Assembly (NCBI GenBank): GCA_910576125.1
Contig: CAJTHM010000002.1
Span: 124,001 to 188,000, forward strand
Direction: 5' to 3'
DNA: 64,000 bases
Origin: Lachnospiraceae bacterium
Lineage (GTDB): Bacteria > Bacillota > Clostridia > Lachnospirales > Lachnospiraceae
Below the pieces are notes generated by a model. The model was not told the DNA's origin. It saw only the letters and a list, made by a program, of their open reading frames with translations, and searched no databases. Both the position numbers and the translations under genes were made by a program. Below, piece after piece: positions 10,075 through 19,833 of this stretch (its first letter is position 1; each line of letters starts with the position of its first letter).

Positions 10075-10188
10075 AAGCGCCAAAGTGCATGGCGCTTGAA
10101 AATCTGAATTGCACGCGGCAGGATACCCGAAAAGATTGGGCATTCTGCCAGACTTGCACCGATTGTCAGTGCTGTTTATGCAGCGCTG
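10075..10188 (+). other. Three successive stem-loops between exporter ATPase and MTase-kinase
   Basis: Stem 1 pairs 10075-10081 with 10091-10097 (7 bp). Stem 2 pairs 10117-10121 with 10145-10149, with an inner CCC/GGG. Stem 3 pairs 10167-10174 with 10181-10188 (8 bp, one G-T pair). None ends in a T tract. They fill the 155-base gap and may tune expression of the downstream gene. Confidence 0.45.
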
Positions 10189-10217
10189 GTATGTGCGGTA
10201 GCGGATTGGACAGATAA

Positions 10218-12443
10218 ATGGCAGATAAAAAAATAGAGGAAATTGGAAAAGTCAGGCTGGATTACAGCCGGTATCCCGGAAATGATTTCTACAGCGAGGG
10301 CAAGATGGAGGACGAGCTGCTGGAAATCGCAATGAACAGGACGGCCGCGGAGTATGAGGACATCATAGAGGAGCGCAGGGTATGGCCCGTTCTCTACCAT
10401 CTCTCCCCCCTGCGGGAGAATATCGTGGACTGGATTCCCATGGACAAGGGCTGCAAGGTGCTGGAGGTGGGCAGCGGCTGCGGCGCCATTACGGGAGCGC
10501 TGTCCAGAAAGGCCGGGACGGTGACCTGTTTGGACCTTTCGAAAAAGCGCAGCCTGATCAATGCCTACAGGCACCGGGACTGCGATAATGTGACCATTCA
10601 TGTGGGGAATTTCAAGGATATCGAGCCGGAACTGCCCGGGGATTTTGACTACATCTGCCTGATTGGGGTCTTTGAGTACGGCCGGGCTTACATGGGGGGC
10701 GGGAACCCCTATGAGGACTATCTGAAAAAGCTGATGGGGCATCTGGCGCCCGGGGGCAGGATCGTGATTGCCATAGAGAACAAATACGGCCTGAAATATT
10801 TCGCGGGCTGCAGAGAGGACCATCTGGGCACCTACTTTTCCGGCATCGAGAATTACGCCTCGGGCGGGGATGTGCGCACGTTCGGCAGAGGCGGGCTGGA
10901 GAATATCTTTGAACGCTGCGGCGTGGAAGAGTGGCATTTTTATTACCCCTATCCGGATTACAAATTCATGACATCTCTGTACAGCGATGAATACCTTCCG
11001 AAAAAAGGAGAACTGTTCAATAATATACGGAATTTCGACAGGTCCAGGATGCTGCTCTTCAATGAGAAGAATGCCTTTGACGGGCTGGTGGAGGAGGGGC
11101 TGTTCCCGGTGTTCTCCAATTCTTATGTGGCAGTCATCGGAGGAGGATTCGACACGAAGTTCGTGAAGTATTCCAATGACCGGGCGCCGGAGTACGCTAT
11201 CCGCACGGAAATCTTAAGCGGCTGGACTTTGGACGGCGCCAGGGCTGACGTGGTGCGCAAATACCCCATGAGCAGCGCGGCCGATGCCCATGTAAGGGGC
11301 ATGGCGGCCGCATATGAGAGCCTGAGGGAGCGGTATAAGGGAGGGGAACTTACCATCAATACCTGTGAGCTGGCCCGGATGGAGGGGCAGCTGTTCGCCC
11401 AGTTCGAGTATGTGCAGGGAGTGCCGCTTTTGGAGGTGATGGATGCCTGTCTGGAGCGGGGGGACGTCGAATCTTTCCGCAGGTTCTTCCGGGAATTCCT
11501 GAAGCGGGCAGGCTATAACAGCGGCTATCCGGCTGCGGATTTCGACCTGGTATTCGGAAATGTGCTCATCAGGCCGCAGGGGGAAAGCGGTTCCGGGAAT
11601 GGGCTTTCTGAATCCGAAGGGGCGGAGCTTTCTTTGGAGGGAAACGGGGGTTCCGGCGGCGCATCTTCAGAGGGCGCATCTTCGGAAGCGAAAGGCAGCG
11701 CGCTGGAGGCTCTCCTGCGGGGAGAGTGGACGCTGATCGACTATGAATGGACCTTCGGGAAGCCCGTGGAGACAAAGCTGCTGGCTTTCCGGGCTGCCTA
11801 CTGGTATCTGCTGGAGGACGAGAAGCGGAAAAAAATCAGCCTGGACTGGATTCTGCGGGAGCTTTCCATGACGGAGAAGGACGTGAAGGATTTCTGGGAG
11901 GAGGAGGGCGAATTCCAGCGTTTTGTGACGGGGAAACGTTCTTCCATGGCCGAAATGCGGGAGAAAATCGGATGCCGCGTCATGAACCCCCAGGACTGGC
12001 TGGACAGGTACCAGGATTCGGAGGATGTGAACAAAGTCCAGATATACGAAGACAAGGGCCAGGGCTACAGCGAGGAAGACTCCTATTTCGTCCGGGACGC
12101 CTATCAGGGGGACTGGCTGATAGAGCTGGAGCTGAAAGTGAGCGGAGAAGTGGAGATGCTCCGGATCGATCCCGGAATGTACCCCTGCATGGTGAAGATT
12201 GCCGAGATGACTTTCAACGGAGAGACAGTGTGCCTCCACAGGCGGAAGATGCTGTACGCCAACGGCCGTATCGTGAAGCCGGACGAGAAGGAGCACAGGG
12301 ACCATCCCAGCATCATTTTTCCCACGGAGGATCCCAATATCAATATTTCCCTGAAAGGCTTGAAGCGGGAAGCTGAGAATACCCTGCGGACAAGGATAGA
12401 AATCGTGCGGCTGCCGCTTTCCATGGCACAGGATTTGATGTGA
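10218..12443 (+). CDS. WbdD-like methyltransferase-kinase, probable polysaccharide chain-end modifier
   Basis: A 741-residue multidomain cytosolic protein. Residues about 55-230 are a class I SAM methyltransferase with motif I VLEVGSGCGAITG (about 81-93) and an acidic post-motif (CLDLSKK). Residues about 290-560 look like a protein-kinase-fold phosphotransferase: the catalytic loop D443-LVFG-N448 matches the D-x4-N of HxDxxxxN loops, and LIDYEW (D508) takes the place of the DFG-like metal Asp. Between them is a Ser/Gly/Glu-rich insert (about 455-497). A C-terminal region (about 590-741) rich in beta-type sequence is not recognised. In E. coli O9a, WbdD joins the same two activities to cap the O-chain and stop elongation, and Wzt-C reads that cap. 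The Wzt-C protein is the gene before. Family identity of the kinase half is an inference from motifs. The ATG at 10218 has only a weak ribosome site. Confidence 0.68.
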   Translation: MADKKIEEIGKVRLDYSRYPGNDFYSEGKMEDELLEIAMNRTAAEYEDIIEERRVWPVLYHLSPLRENIVDWIPMDKGCKVLEVGSGCGAITGALSRKAGTVTCLDLSKKRSLINAYRHRDCDNVTIHVGNFKDIEPELPGDFDYICLIGVFEYGRAYMGGGNPYEDYLKKLMGHLAPGGRIVIAIENKYGLKYFAGCREDHLGTYFSGIENYASGGDVRTFGRGGLENIFERCGVEEWHFYYPYPDYKFMTSLYSDEYLPKKGELFNNIRNFDRSRMLLFNEKNAFDGLVEEGLFPVFSNSYVAVIGGGFDTKFVKYSNDRAPEYAIRTEILSGWTLDGARADVVRKYPMSSAADAHVRGMAAAYESLRERYKGGELTINTCELARMEGQLFAQFEYVQGVPLLEVMDACLERGDVESFRRFFREFLKRAGYNSGYPAADFDLVFGNVLIRPQGESGSGNGLSESEGAELSLEGNGGSGGASSEGASSEAKGSALEALLRGEWTLIDYEWTFGKPVETKLLAFRAAYWYLLEDEKRKKISLDWILRELSMTEKDVKDFWEEEGEFQRFVTGKRSSMAEMREKIGCRVMNPQDWLDRYQDSEDVNKVQIYEDKGQGYSEEDSYFVRDAYQGDWLIELELKVSGEVEMLRIDPGMYPCMVKIAEMTFNGETVCLHRRKMLYANGRIVKPDEKEHRDHPSIIFPTEDPNINISLKGLKREAENTLRTRIEIVRLPLSMAQDLM

Positions 12444-12548
12444 GAGGAAAAGCACGGCATGGCGCGTTCCGGAAGCCTGTCCGGGTGGCCTGGGGACAGG
12501 GCAGACAGGAGTCCGCGCGGAAAAGACTGATGGAGAATATGCCCGGAA

Positions 12549-14579
12549 ATGAGGAAAAGTATGGAAGAGACAGATTACAGGGAGTCCTATGAAAAGGAGC
12601 ATCTCAAATGCGCGGATCTGGCGGGCCGGATCGCGGATCTGGAGGCTAGAAATGAGGAGCTGGAGTGGAAGCTGAACCGTATCAAGAACAATCCTCTCTG
12701 GAAAGCGGGCAGGCCTGCCAGGGATGTGCTGCACTGGATGATCCGCCAGAGAGACAGACTGAAGAACTGCGGCGGCCTCAGAGGCGTGCTCCGGAAGCTG
12801 GCCTATAAGAAGCGGGAGCGGGAGGCCAGAGGCCAGTTTGGCACCGAGAGCTTTCCCTCGCCGGAGCAGGCGGCTTCCGAGCGGGAGACCGTCTTCCCGC
12901 GTATGGTGAAGATCAGCATCCTCCTGCCCCTGTGGAACAATGAGAGACAGTACCAGGAGGAAGTGCTGGATTCCGTGATGAACCAGACTTACGCAAACTG
13001 GGAACTGTGCCTGGCGGACGGCTCCGATGAGGCCCACAGCTATATCGGGGAAATCTGTAAGGAATACGCGGCCAGGTCAGACGGCCGCATCCTCTATAAG
13101 CATCTGGAGAAGAACGGCGGCATCGCCGGCAATACCAACGCCTGCCTGCAGATGGCCACCGGCGAGTACATCGGCCTGCTGGATCAGGACGATCTGCTCC
13201 ACCCCAGCGTGCTCTATGAATATGTGAAAGCTATCAATGAACAGAATGCGGATTATCTGTATTGCGATGAGACCACCTTTAAGGGGGACGACATCAACCG
13301 CATGCTGACCATGCATTTCAAGCCGGACTACGCGCCGGACAATCTGCGGGCCAACAATTACATCTGCCATTTCAGCGTCTTTTCCAGGGAACTGCTGGAC
13401 GGTCAGGAGTTGTTCCGCACGAAATACGACGGCAGTCAGGATCATGACATGATCCTGCGCCTGACGGACAATGCGAAGAAAATCGTCCATGTGCCCAGGC
13501 TCATGTATTACTGGAGGAGCCACTCGGGCAGCGTGGCCGCGGGTATAGAGGCCAAGCCTTATGCTATAGAGGCGGCCAAGGGAGCGGTGGCGGAGCATCT
13601 GAGGAAGCATGGATATGAGCACTTTAAAATCGAGAGCACCAGGGCTTTCGAGACTATATTCCGCATCCGTTACAATATTATCGGTACGCCGAAGATTTCC
13701 ATTGTCATAGCCAACAAGGACCATGAGCCGGATCTGCGCCGCTGCGTCTCCTCCATTTTGGAGAAATCCACCTATGACAATTATGAGATTGTCATCGTGG
13801 AGAACAACAGTTCCACGGAGGAAATCAGGTCTTATTACAGCAGCCTTTTAGGGCAGGACTGGCAGGAGGATTCCGCGGTCCGGGACAGCGGCCCGGCAAA
13901 GAGCGCCGACGGCAGGATCGCCATAGTCGTCTACAGGGGAGAGTTCAACTATTCCGCCGTCAACAATCTGGGAGTGGAATATGCCACAGGTGAGTATGTC
14001 CTGCTTCTGAACAACGATACGGAGGTCATCACCGTCAACTGGATGGAGGAGCTTCTGATGTACGCCCAGCGCGCCGATGTGGGCGCGGTGGGAGCGAAGC
14101 TCTATTACGGGGACAAGACCATCCAGCACGCCGGGGTGGTAATCGGGCTGGGAGCCCACGGGACCGCGGGCCATACCCACTACAGGCAGCACCGCCAGAA
14201 CCTGGGATACATGGGGCGCCTGTGCTATGCCCAGGACGTGACTGCGGTGACGGGGGCCTGCCTGCTGGTGAAAAAGTCGCTGTACCTTTCCGCGGGGGGC
14301 CTGGACGAAAGCTTCGCGGTCTCCCTGAACGACGTGGATTTCTGCCTGAAGCTGCGCGGGATGGGGCTGCTGAACGTCTTCACCCCGTTCGCGGAGCTGT
14401 TCCACTACGAATCCGTCTCCAGAGGGCTGGACGACACCGGAGAGCGGGCCCGGCGCTACAATCTGGAATCGGAGCGTTTCCGGAAAAAATGGCAGAAAGA
14501 GCTGGAGGCGGGAGATCCCTACTACAACCCCAATTTCTCTCTGGACAGAAGCGATTATTCGCTGAAAGTGTCAGAATAG
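12549..14579 (+). CDS. Tandem-domain GT2 glycosyltransferase with N-terminal coiled coil
   Basis: A 676-residue protein with a charged coiled coil (about 8-75), then two GT2 (GT-A) domains. Domain 1 (about 118-370) starts KISILLPLWNN and has the LDQDDLL metal motif. Domain 2 (about 378-640) starts KISIVIANKDH, with LLLNNDTE as its DxD-type motif and the NDVDFCLKLR segment. Two-domain GT2 enzymes of this kind (RgpF/WbbL-like and WbdA-like) commonly add rhamnose or mannose in two linkages. The context suggests dTDP-rhamnose as donor, but specificity cannot be read. An internal ATG at 12561 has GAGG 6 bases upstream and may be the real start. It is the last gene of the exporter block. Confidence 0.88.
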   Translation: MRKSMEETDYRESYEKEHLKCADLAGRIADLEARNEELEWKLNRIKNNPLWKAGRPARDVLHWMIRQRDRLKNCGGLRGVLRKLAYKKREREARGQFGTESFPSPEQAASERETVFPRMVKISILLPLWNNERQYQEEVLDSVMNQTYANWELCLADGSDEAHSYIGEICKEYAARSDGRILYKHLEKNGGIAGNTNACLQMATGEYIGLLDQDDLLHPSVLYEYVKAINEQNADYLYCDETTFKGDDINRMLTMHFKPDYAPDNLRANNYICHFSVFSRELLDGQELFRTKYDGSQDHDMILRLTDNAKKIVHVPRLMYYWRSHSGSVAAGIEAKPYAIEAAKGAVAEHLRKHGYEHFKIESTRAFETIFRIRYNIIGTPKISIVIANKDHEPDLRRCVSSILEKSTYDNYEIVIVENNSSTEEIRSYYSSLLGQDWQEDSAVRDSGPAKSADGRIAIVVYRGEFNYSAVNNLGVEYATGEYVLLLNNDTEVITVNWMEELLMYAQRADVGAVGAKLYYGDKTIQHAGVVIGLGAHGTAGHTHYRQHRQNLGYMGRLCYAQDVTAVTGACLLVKKSLYLSAGGLDESFAVSLNDVDFCLKLRGMGLLNVFTPFAELFHYESVSRGLDDTGERARRYNLESERFRKKWQKELEAGDPYYNPNFSLDRSDYSLKVSE

Positions 14580-14601
14580 CCGTGATAAACCGGGCAGAGG
14601 T

Positions 14602-14630
14602 TTGACTCCTGCTGTATTACGTGTTAAAAT
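14602..14630 (+). promoter_or_regulatory. SigA-type promoter for hybrid sensor kinase
   Basis: TTGACT (14602-14607), 17-base spacer, TAAAAT (14625-14630), ending 42 bases before the kinase ATG. Each box differs from consensus at one position. Confidence 0.7.
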
Positions 14631-14672
14631 ATAGGCAGGTAACACGCGCAGAACGGATAGGGGAAAATATGC

Positions 14673-17600
14673 ATGGGCAGCAAAGAATATGAGAAAATCC
14701 TGGACGCCATACCGAATACGGGCATCTATGTGATCCGGGAAGACAATCACGAAATTCTGTATTTTAATAAGCGTATCAAGAAAATGGCTCCCAATGTGAA
14801 AAAGGGGATGACCTGCGACAGGCTGTGGAAGAATTCCTGCTCCAACTGCCCGCTTCTGAACATCGGCGATAAACAGGAAAGCCAGTCTATCAACAGCGAC
14901 AATGTTCTGGGGACAGTGGATATGGAGGCGAAGCGGATGAGATGGGATGGCGACATTCCCGTCTTTGTGATCACGCTGACGCCCCATATGGATGAGTTCA
15001 GCCATGTCTACCGCAAGATACTGCGGGTGAACTTAAGCCAGAACAGCTACGAGGTGGTCAAGTCGGGGGCAGAGGAATGGGCCATAGAGTGCAAGGCGGC
15101 TACGTTCACCGGCTGGCTGGAGCAGTTTATGGAAAAGGGCAGCATCCATCCGGAGGACACGGACCGGTTCCTGAGCTTTACGCATCTGGAATATCTCAAG
15201 AGCGCGCTGTGCACCGGACGGAAGAATCTGACCTGCAGCTACAGGCGAAGTTCGCCCAACGGCTATCGCTGGAACATGCTGGAAGTGACGCCGGATTCCG
15301 GGTATACGGATGGGAACCAGACCGTCCTGATCTATATCAAGGACGTGCAGGATATGCTGAAAGAGAGCCTGGAACTGGACGAGACCAGCGTCCGCCTGCA
15401 GGAGGTCACCCGCACTCTGGGGGAGCAGAACCTGGGCATCTATACCATCGATCTGAAAGCCGGAAACGTCAATCTGGTCAGGGAGGGCGGATACAGCCAG
15501 GAGGGATGGATTTCCCAGACATTGATGTGGGATGTGGTCATGCATTCCCGCCTGGTCCGGCAGATGCATCCCGACAACCGGGAAAAGTTCCGGCAGAAAT
15601 TCTCTCTGGAAGGTCTGCGCCAGGCCAGGGACACAGGGCTGCAGAAGACGGATATGCTCTGTCAGTGGCGTGAGGGGAACAAGTACCGGTACGTGGCTGT
15701 CATCGCGTATTTCGGCAGGAATCAGGGCACCAGGAACTATACGGTGCTGGCTCTCCAGGATGTGGATAAGCGCGTGCGCCAGGAGCAGGCCCTTTCCCAG
15801 AGGGATATGCAGATGGCGGCCATCCTGAAATCCCGGTTCCATGTCATGACCACGATTCATCTGGAGGACGATCAGTGCGAGCGGGTGTGGCTGAATGAGA
15901 GCGCGGAGCCTCAGAACCAGGGAACGGGCAGATATACCCTCTATTACCGGCGGGCGCTGGAAAATACCGTCCATCCGGAGGATATGGAGATTTTCCGGAA
16001 AGTGATGAATCCGGAGCATATGCGCGCCCTGGCGGAAAAGACCCGGGATTACGCGGAGGAAATCTGCCGTTACCGTCTGAAGGGGCCGGATGTGCAATGG
16101 CTGGAGCAGCATGTGACCTATATCCGCAAAGGCGGACAGATTCTGGTGAATATCCTGGGGCGCGACATCACGAAAGAGAAGCTGGAGGAGGAACAGCGTC
16201 AGAAGCTGGAACAGGAGCAGGCGGGCATCATCGACAGCTTAAGCAGCATGTTCTTCACTACCTACTATGGGGACCTGGAGCAGAATCAGCTCCGCAGCGT
16301 GAACCAGCTGGAGGAAGTGGGAAGGATCCTGGGGGACAAGGCGGACTATAACACGGCGCTGCGCATTTACGCGGAGCATTTCGTCCATCCTGAAGACAGG
16401 GCGGATTACCTCCATACTATGAGCAGCAGAAACCTGCGCCAGGTTCTGGGGAAAGAGCAGCCTTTCGTGACTTTCGCCTACCGCAAGATACCGGAGAGCG
16501 GTGACGGCGCGGCGGAAGACTACGGCTGGATACGGGCTACCGCGGTGATGGCGCAGACCGATGAGGAGGGAAAGGCCAGCGGAATCGTCTACGCGGCCCA
16601 GGACGTGACAGAGAGCAAGCGCAAGGAGATGGAGGAGCAGCGGGCCATTCAGGCGGCCTGCGAGGCGGCGAACCATGCCAACGCCTCCAAGAGCGAGTTC
16701 CTCTCCCGGATGAGCCATGATATCCGCACGCCTATGAACGGAATCATGGGAATGACGAAAATCGCCTCCGACAATGTGGAGGATCCTGAGCGGGTCCGGG
16801 ACTGTCTGGGGAAAATTCAGGCATCCAGCAGCAGCCTGCTCTCTCTGGTCAATGAAGTCCTGGACATGAGCGAGATCGAGTCCGGCAATGTGGATCTGGT
16901 GGCGGACGAATTCAGGATTTCGGAGCTGATTCAGGAGGTGGCCGGGACGGTGAGCGGCCAGACGGCGGAAAAGGGGCTTGAATTTACGGTCTCTCCCATA
17001 CAGGTGGAACACGGGGACGTCATCGGAGACAGAGGGCGCATCAGCCAGGTATTTCTGAACATTTTGAACAATTCCGCGAAGTTCACCCCGGCGGGCGGAA
17101 AGGTGCGCCTGACTGTGGTGGAGCGGGAGACGAAAAAATACGGATGCTGCTCCTATGATTTCATTTTTGAGGACAGCGGAATCGGGATGACAGAGGAATT
17201 CCTGCCCCATATCTACGAGCCTTTCAGCCGGGCGGAGGATTCCCGGATCAGCAAGCTTGAAGGCACCGGGCTGGGAATGACCATCGCCCAGAATATCGTG
17301 CACATGATGGGTGGAAGCATCAAGGTTGCCAGCACATTGGGAGAGGGGACCAAGGTCACGGTGACATTGCTGCTGAAGCTGCAGAAATTTACAGAGCAGA
17401 GCGCGGAGGCGGAGAAGACGGAAAGGACTGCCGGGGATACCATGTTCCAGGGCAGGAGGATTCTGCTGGTGGAGGATAATATCATCAACCAGGAGATTGC
17501 CATGGAGATCATCGGCGCCACCGGGGCGGCAGTGGAATGCGCCTCGGACGGCAAGGAGGCGCTGGAGCGGTTCGAGGCCATGCCGGAAGGGTATTTTGAC

Positions 17601-17831
17601 ATGATACTGATGGATATCCAGATGCCCGTGATGAACGGCTATGAAGCCACCCGCGCCATCAGGAAGCTCCCCCGGGGGGACGCGCTGTCCGTTCCCATTG
17701 TAGCGCTGTCCGCCAATGCCTTTGCGGAGGATATCGCCGCCAGCAGGGAGGCCGGGATGAACGCTCATATGTCCAAGCCCCTGGACATCGCCAGGCTCAT
17801 GACCGAGATGCGCCGTTGGATGAGCGCATAA
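14673..17831 (+). CDS. Hybrid sensor histidine kinase/response regulator with multiple PAS domains
   Basis: A 1052-residue protein without clear membrane spans, so probably a cytosolic sensor. The first about 640 residues are a series of PAS-like domains; the first has a Cys-rich stretch CSNCPLL (about 65-72), which might bind a metal or respond to redox. Then come a HisKA domain with H682 in SHDIRTPMNG, a HATPase domain (DSGIGM, GTGLGM) and a C-terminal receiver with D981 in LMDIQMPVMNGYEA. There is no Hpt domain, and no partner regulator is adjacent. It has its own promoter and lies within the polysaccharide region, but no evidence ties it to that pathway. Confidence 0.93.
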   Translation: MGSKEYEKILDAIPNTGIYVIREDNHEILYFNKRIKKMAPNVKKGMTCDRLWKNSCSNCPLLNIGDKQESQSINSDNVLGTVDMEAKRMRWDGDIPVFVITLTPHMDEFSHVYRKILRVNLSQNSYEVVKSGAEEWAIECKAATFTGWLEQFMEKGSIHPEDTDRFLSFTHLEYLKSALCTGRKNLTCSYRRSSPNGYRWNMLEVTPDSGYTDGNQTVLIYIKDVQDMLKESLELDETSVRLQEVTRTLGEQNLGIYTIDLKAGNVNLVREGGYSQEGWISQTLMWDVVMHSRLVRQMHPDNREKFRQKFSLEGLRQARDTGLQKTDMLCQWREGNKYRYVAVIAYFGRNQGTRNYTVLALQDVDKRVRQEQALSQRDMQMAAILKSRFHVMTTIHLEDDQCERVWLNESAEPQNQGTGRYTLYYRRALENTVHPEDMEIFRKVMNPEHMRALAEKTRDYAEEICRYRLKGPDVQWLEQHVTYIRKGGQILVNILGRDITKEKLEEEQRQKLEQEQAGIIDSLSSMFFTTYYGDLEQNQLRSVNQLEEVGRILGDKADYNTALRIYAEHFVHPEDRADYLHTMSSRNLRQVLGKEQPFVTFAYRKIPESGDGAAEDYGWIRATAVMAQTDEEGKASGIVYAAQDVTESKRKEMEEQRAIQAACEAANHANASKSEFLSRMSHDIRTPMNGIMGMTKIASDNVEDPERVRDCLGKIQASSSSLLSLVNEVLDMSEIESGNVDLVADEFRISELIQEVAGTVSGQTAEKGLEFTVSPIQVEHGDVIGDRGRISQVFLNILNNSAKFTPAGGKVRLTVVERETKKYGCCSYDFIFEDSGIGMTEEFLPHIYEPFSRAEDSRISKLEGTGLGMTIAQNIVHMMGGSIKVASTLGEGTKVTVTLLLKLQKFTEQSAEAEKTERTAGDTMFQGRRILLVEDNIINQEIAMEIIGATGAAVECASDGKEALERFEAMPEGYFDMILMDIQMPVMNGYEATRAIRKLPRGDALSVPIVALSANAFAEDIAASREAGMNAHMSKPLDIARLMTEMRRWMSA

Positions 17832-17977
17832 ATTTACATCTTTTGTATGGAATCGCCTGCCAATATATGGTAAAATCAGGGTAAGTCAGTGTAAAGTGTC
17901 TGCTATGGCGCAGGATGCAGATGCAGGGGAGGAATCCCCAAGCCATGAAAACGCTGCGCAGAAAAGAGGAGAAGCAA

Positions 17978-19699
17978 ATGAGTTATATGGACGAGTTTAA
18001 TTTCTGGCTGGAAGACGATTATTTCGACCAGGGCACCAAGGATGAACTTCTGGCTATCCGCAATGATCAGGGGGAAATCGAGGAACGGTTCTACAAAGAG
18101 CTGGAATTCGGCACCGGCGGCCTGCGCGGCATCATCGGAGCCGGCACCAACCGCATGAATATCTACACGGTCCGCAAGGCTACACAGGGCCTGGCCAATT
18201 TCATCCTGAAGAAAGGAACCGGGGCGAAAGGCGTGGCCATCGCCTATGATTCCAGGCGCATGTCCCCTGAGTTCGCGGACGTGGCGGCGCTGTGCCTTGC
18301 GGCCAACGGCATCAAGGCCTATGTGTTCGACGCTCTGCGGCCCACGCCGGAACTTTCCTTTGCCCTGCGCACCTTAGGCTGCACGGCGGGCATCGTGGTG
18401 ACGGCAAGCCACAATCCTCCGGAGTACAATGGCTACAAGGTGTACTGGGAGGACGGCGCGCAGGTGACCGCCCCCTTTGATAAACAGATCATTGAGGAAG
18501 TGCAGGCCATCAAGGATTATCATACCGTAAAGACCATGGATAAAGAAGAGGCCAGGGCTAAGGGCCTGTACCAGGTCATCGGAAAAGAAATCGATGACGC
18601 GTATATGGCGGAGCTGAAGAAGCAGATTATCCACCCGGAGGTCATCCGGGAGGTGGCTGACGATATCAGGATTGTATACACGCCCCTGTGCGGCACGGGC
18701 AATGTCCCCGCCAGGCGCATTCTGTCTGAACTGGGCTTCAAGCATGTGTATGTGGTGCCTGAGCAGGAGAATCCGGATCCCGACTTCACCACCCTGGAGT
18801 ATCCTAACCCCGAAGACCCTAAGGCTTTCACCTACGCCCTGCGCCTGGCGAAAGAAAAGGACGCGGACATCGTGCTGGCCACAGACCCGGATGCGGACCG
18901 CCTGGGCGTCTATGCCAAGGATTCCAAAACCGGGGAATATGTGTCTTTCACCGGCAATATGTCCGGCATGCTGATTGCGGAATACATCCTGCGGGAGAGG
19001 ACGGCCACAGGCACCATGCCCGAGAATCCCGCTTTGGTGACCACCATCGTCACCACCAATATGACAAGGCCTATTACGAAGAACTACGGCGTGAAGCTCA
19101 TAGAGGTGCTCACGGGCTTCAAGTTCATCGGCGAGCAGATCAAGCTCTTTGAGCAGACAGGCAGCAACCATTATGTGTTCGGCCTGGAGGAGAGCTACGG
19201 CTGCCTTGCCGGGACCCACGCAAGGGACAAGGATGCCATCGTAGCCGTGATGTGCCTCTGCGAGGTGGCGGCATACTGCAAGAAGCACGGCAAGACCCTG
19301 TGGGATATGATGCTGGATACCTATGGGAAGTACGGGTATTATAAAGAGTCCCAGTACACCATCACCTTAAAGGGCATCGACGGCTCCAGGCAGATTGCGG
19401 AGATTATGGAGAAGCTCCGCCAAAATCCGCCCAGGGCATTCGGCAGCCGTCAGGTGCTGAAGTTCAGGGATTACCAAACGGATAAGATTGTGGACATGGC
19501 TACCGGGGAAGAAAGCAGGACCGGCCTGCCCAAGTCTAATGTACTTTATTTCGAGCTTCCCGACGACGCGTGGTGCTGTGCCCGTCCCTCTGGCACGGAG
19601 CCAAAGATCAAATTCTACATGGGCATCAAGGGCACCAGTCTTGAGGATGCCCGGGCGCAGCTGAACCAGCTGACGGAGGACCTGAAAGCTGTGCTGTAG
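17978..19699 (+). CDS. Phosphoglucomutase/phosphomannomutase
   Basis: Interconverts glucose-6-phosphate and glucose-1-phosphate (possibly also mannose phosphates), feeding rfbA. The start at 17978 (MSYMDEFNFWLEDD) is chosen because GAGGAG lies just upstream; the frame is open to 17915 without another good ribosome site. The protein has 573 residues, normal for the Firmicutes PgcA-type alpha-D-phosphohexomutase. Seen: FGTGGLRG near 40, the phosphoserine loop TASHNPPEYNG (S144), metal site D303-x-D305-x-D307 in TDPDADRLG, sugar loop GLEESYG, and the phosphate-binding RPSGTEPKIKFY near the end. Confidence 0.95.
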   Translation: MSYMDEFNFWLEDDYFDQGTKDELLAIRNDQGEIEERFYKELEFGTGGLRGIIGAGTNRMNIYTVRKATQGLANFILKKGTGAKGVAIAYDSRRMSPEFADVAALCLAANGIKAYVFDALRPTPELSFALRTLGCTAGIVVTASHNPPEYNGYKVYWEDGAQVTAPFDKQIIEEVQAIKDYHTVKTMDKEEARAKGLYQVIGKEIDDAYMAELKKQIIHPEVIREVADDIRIVYTPLCGTGNVPARRILSELGFKHVYVVPEQENPDPDFTTLEYPNPEDPKAFTYALRLAKEKDADIVLATDPDADRLGVYAKDSKTGEYVSFTGNMSGMLIAEYILRERTATGTMPENPALVTTIVTTNMTRPITKNYGVKLIEVLTGFKFIGEQIKLFEQTGSNHYVFGLEESYGCLAGTHARDKDAIVAVMCLCEVAAYCKKHGKTLWDMMLDTYGKYGYYKESQYTITLKGIDGSRQIAEIMEKLRQNPPRAFGSRQVLKFRDYQTDKIVDMATGEESRTGLPKSNVLYFELPDDAWCCARPSGTEPKIKFYMGIKGTSLEDARAQLNQLTEDLKAVL

Positions 19700-19833
19700 A
19701 AGTGCGGAAACAAAAGACGGGAAATAAAAGCGGGCGGGGATATTTTCCCTGCCTGTTTTGGAAATGGAGATTTGGCAAATATCAATCAAGTGCATCATCT
19801 GCGGAAAATGGGAACCAAAAAAGGAGGGCTCAT

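Noticed and set aside
17843..17876. Promoter before the phosphoglucomutase gene
   Set aside because: TAAAAT is present but the only -35-like boxes are wrongly spaced or poor, so it is not listed.
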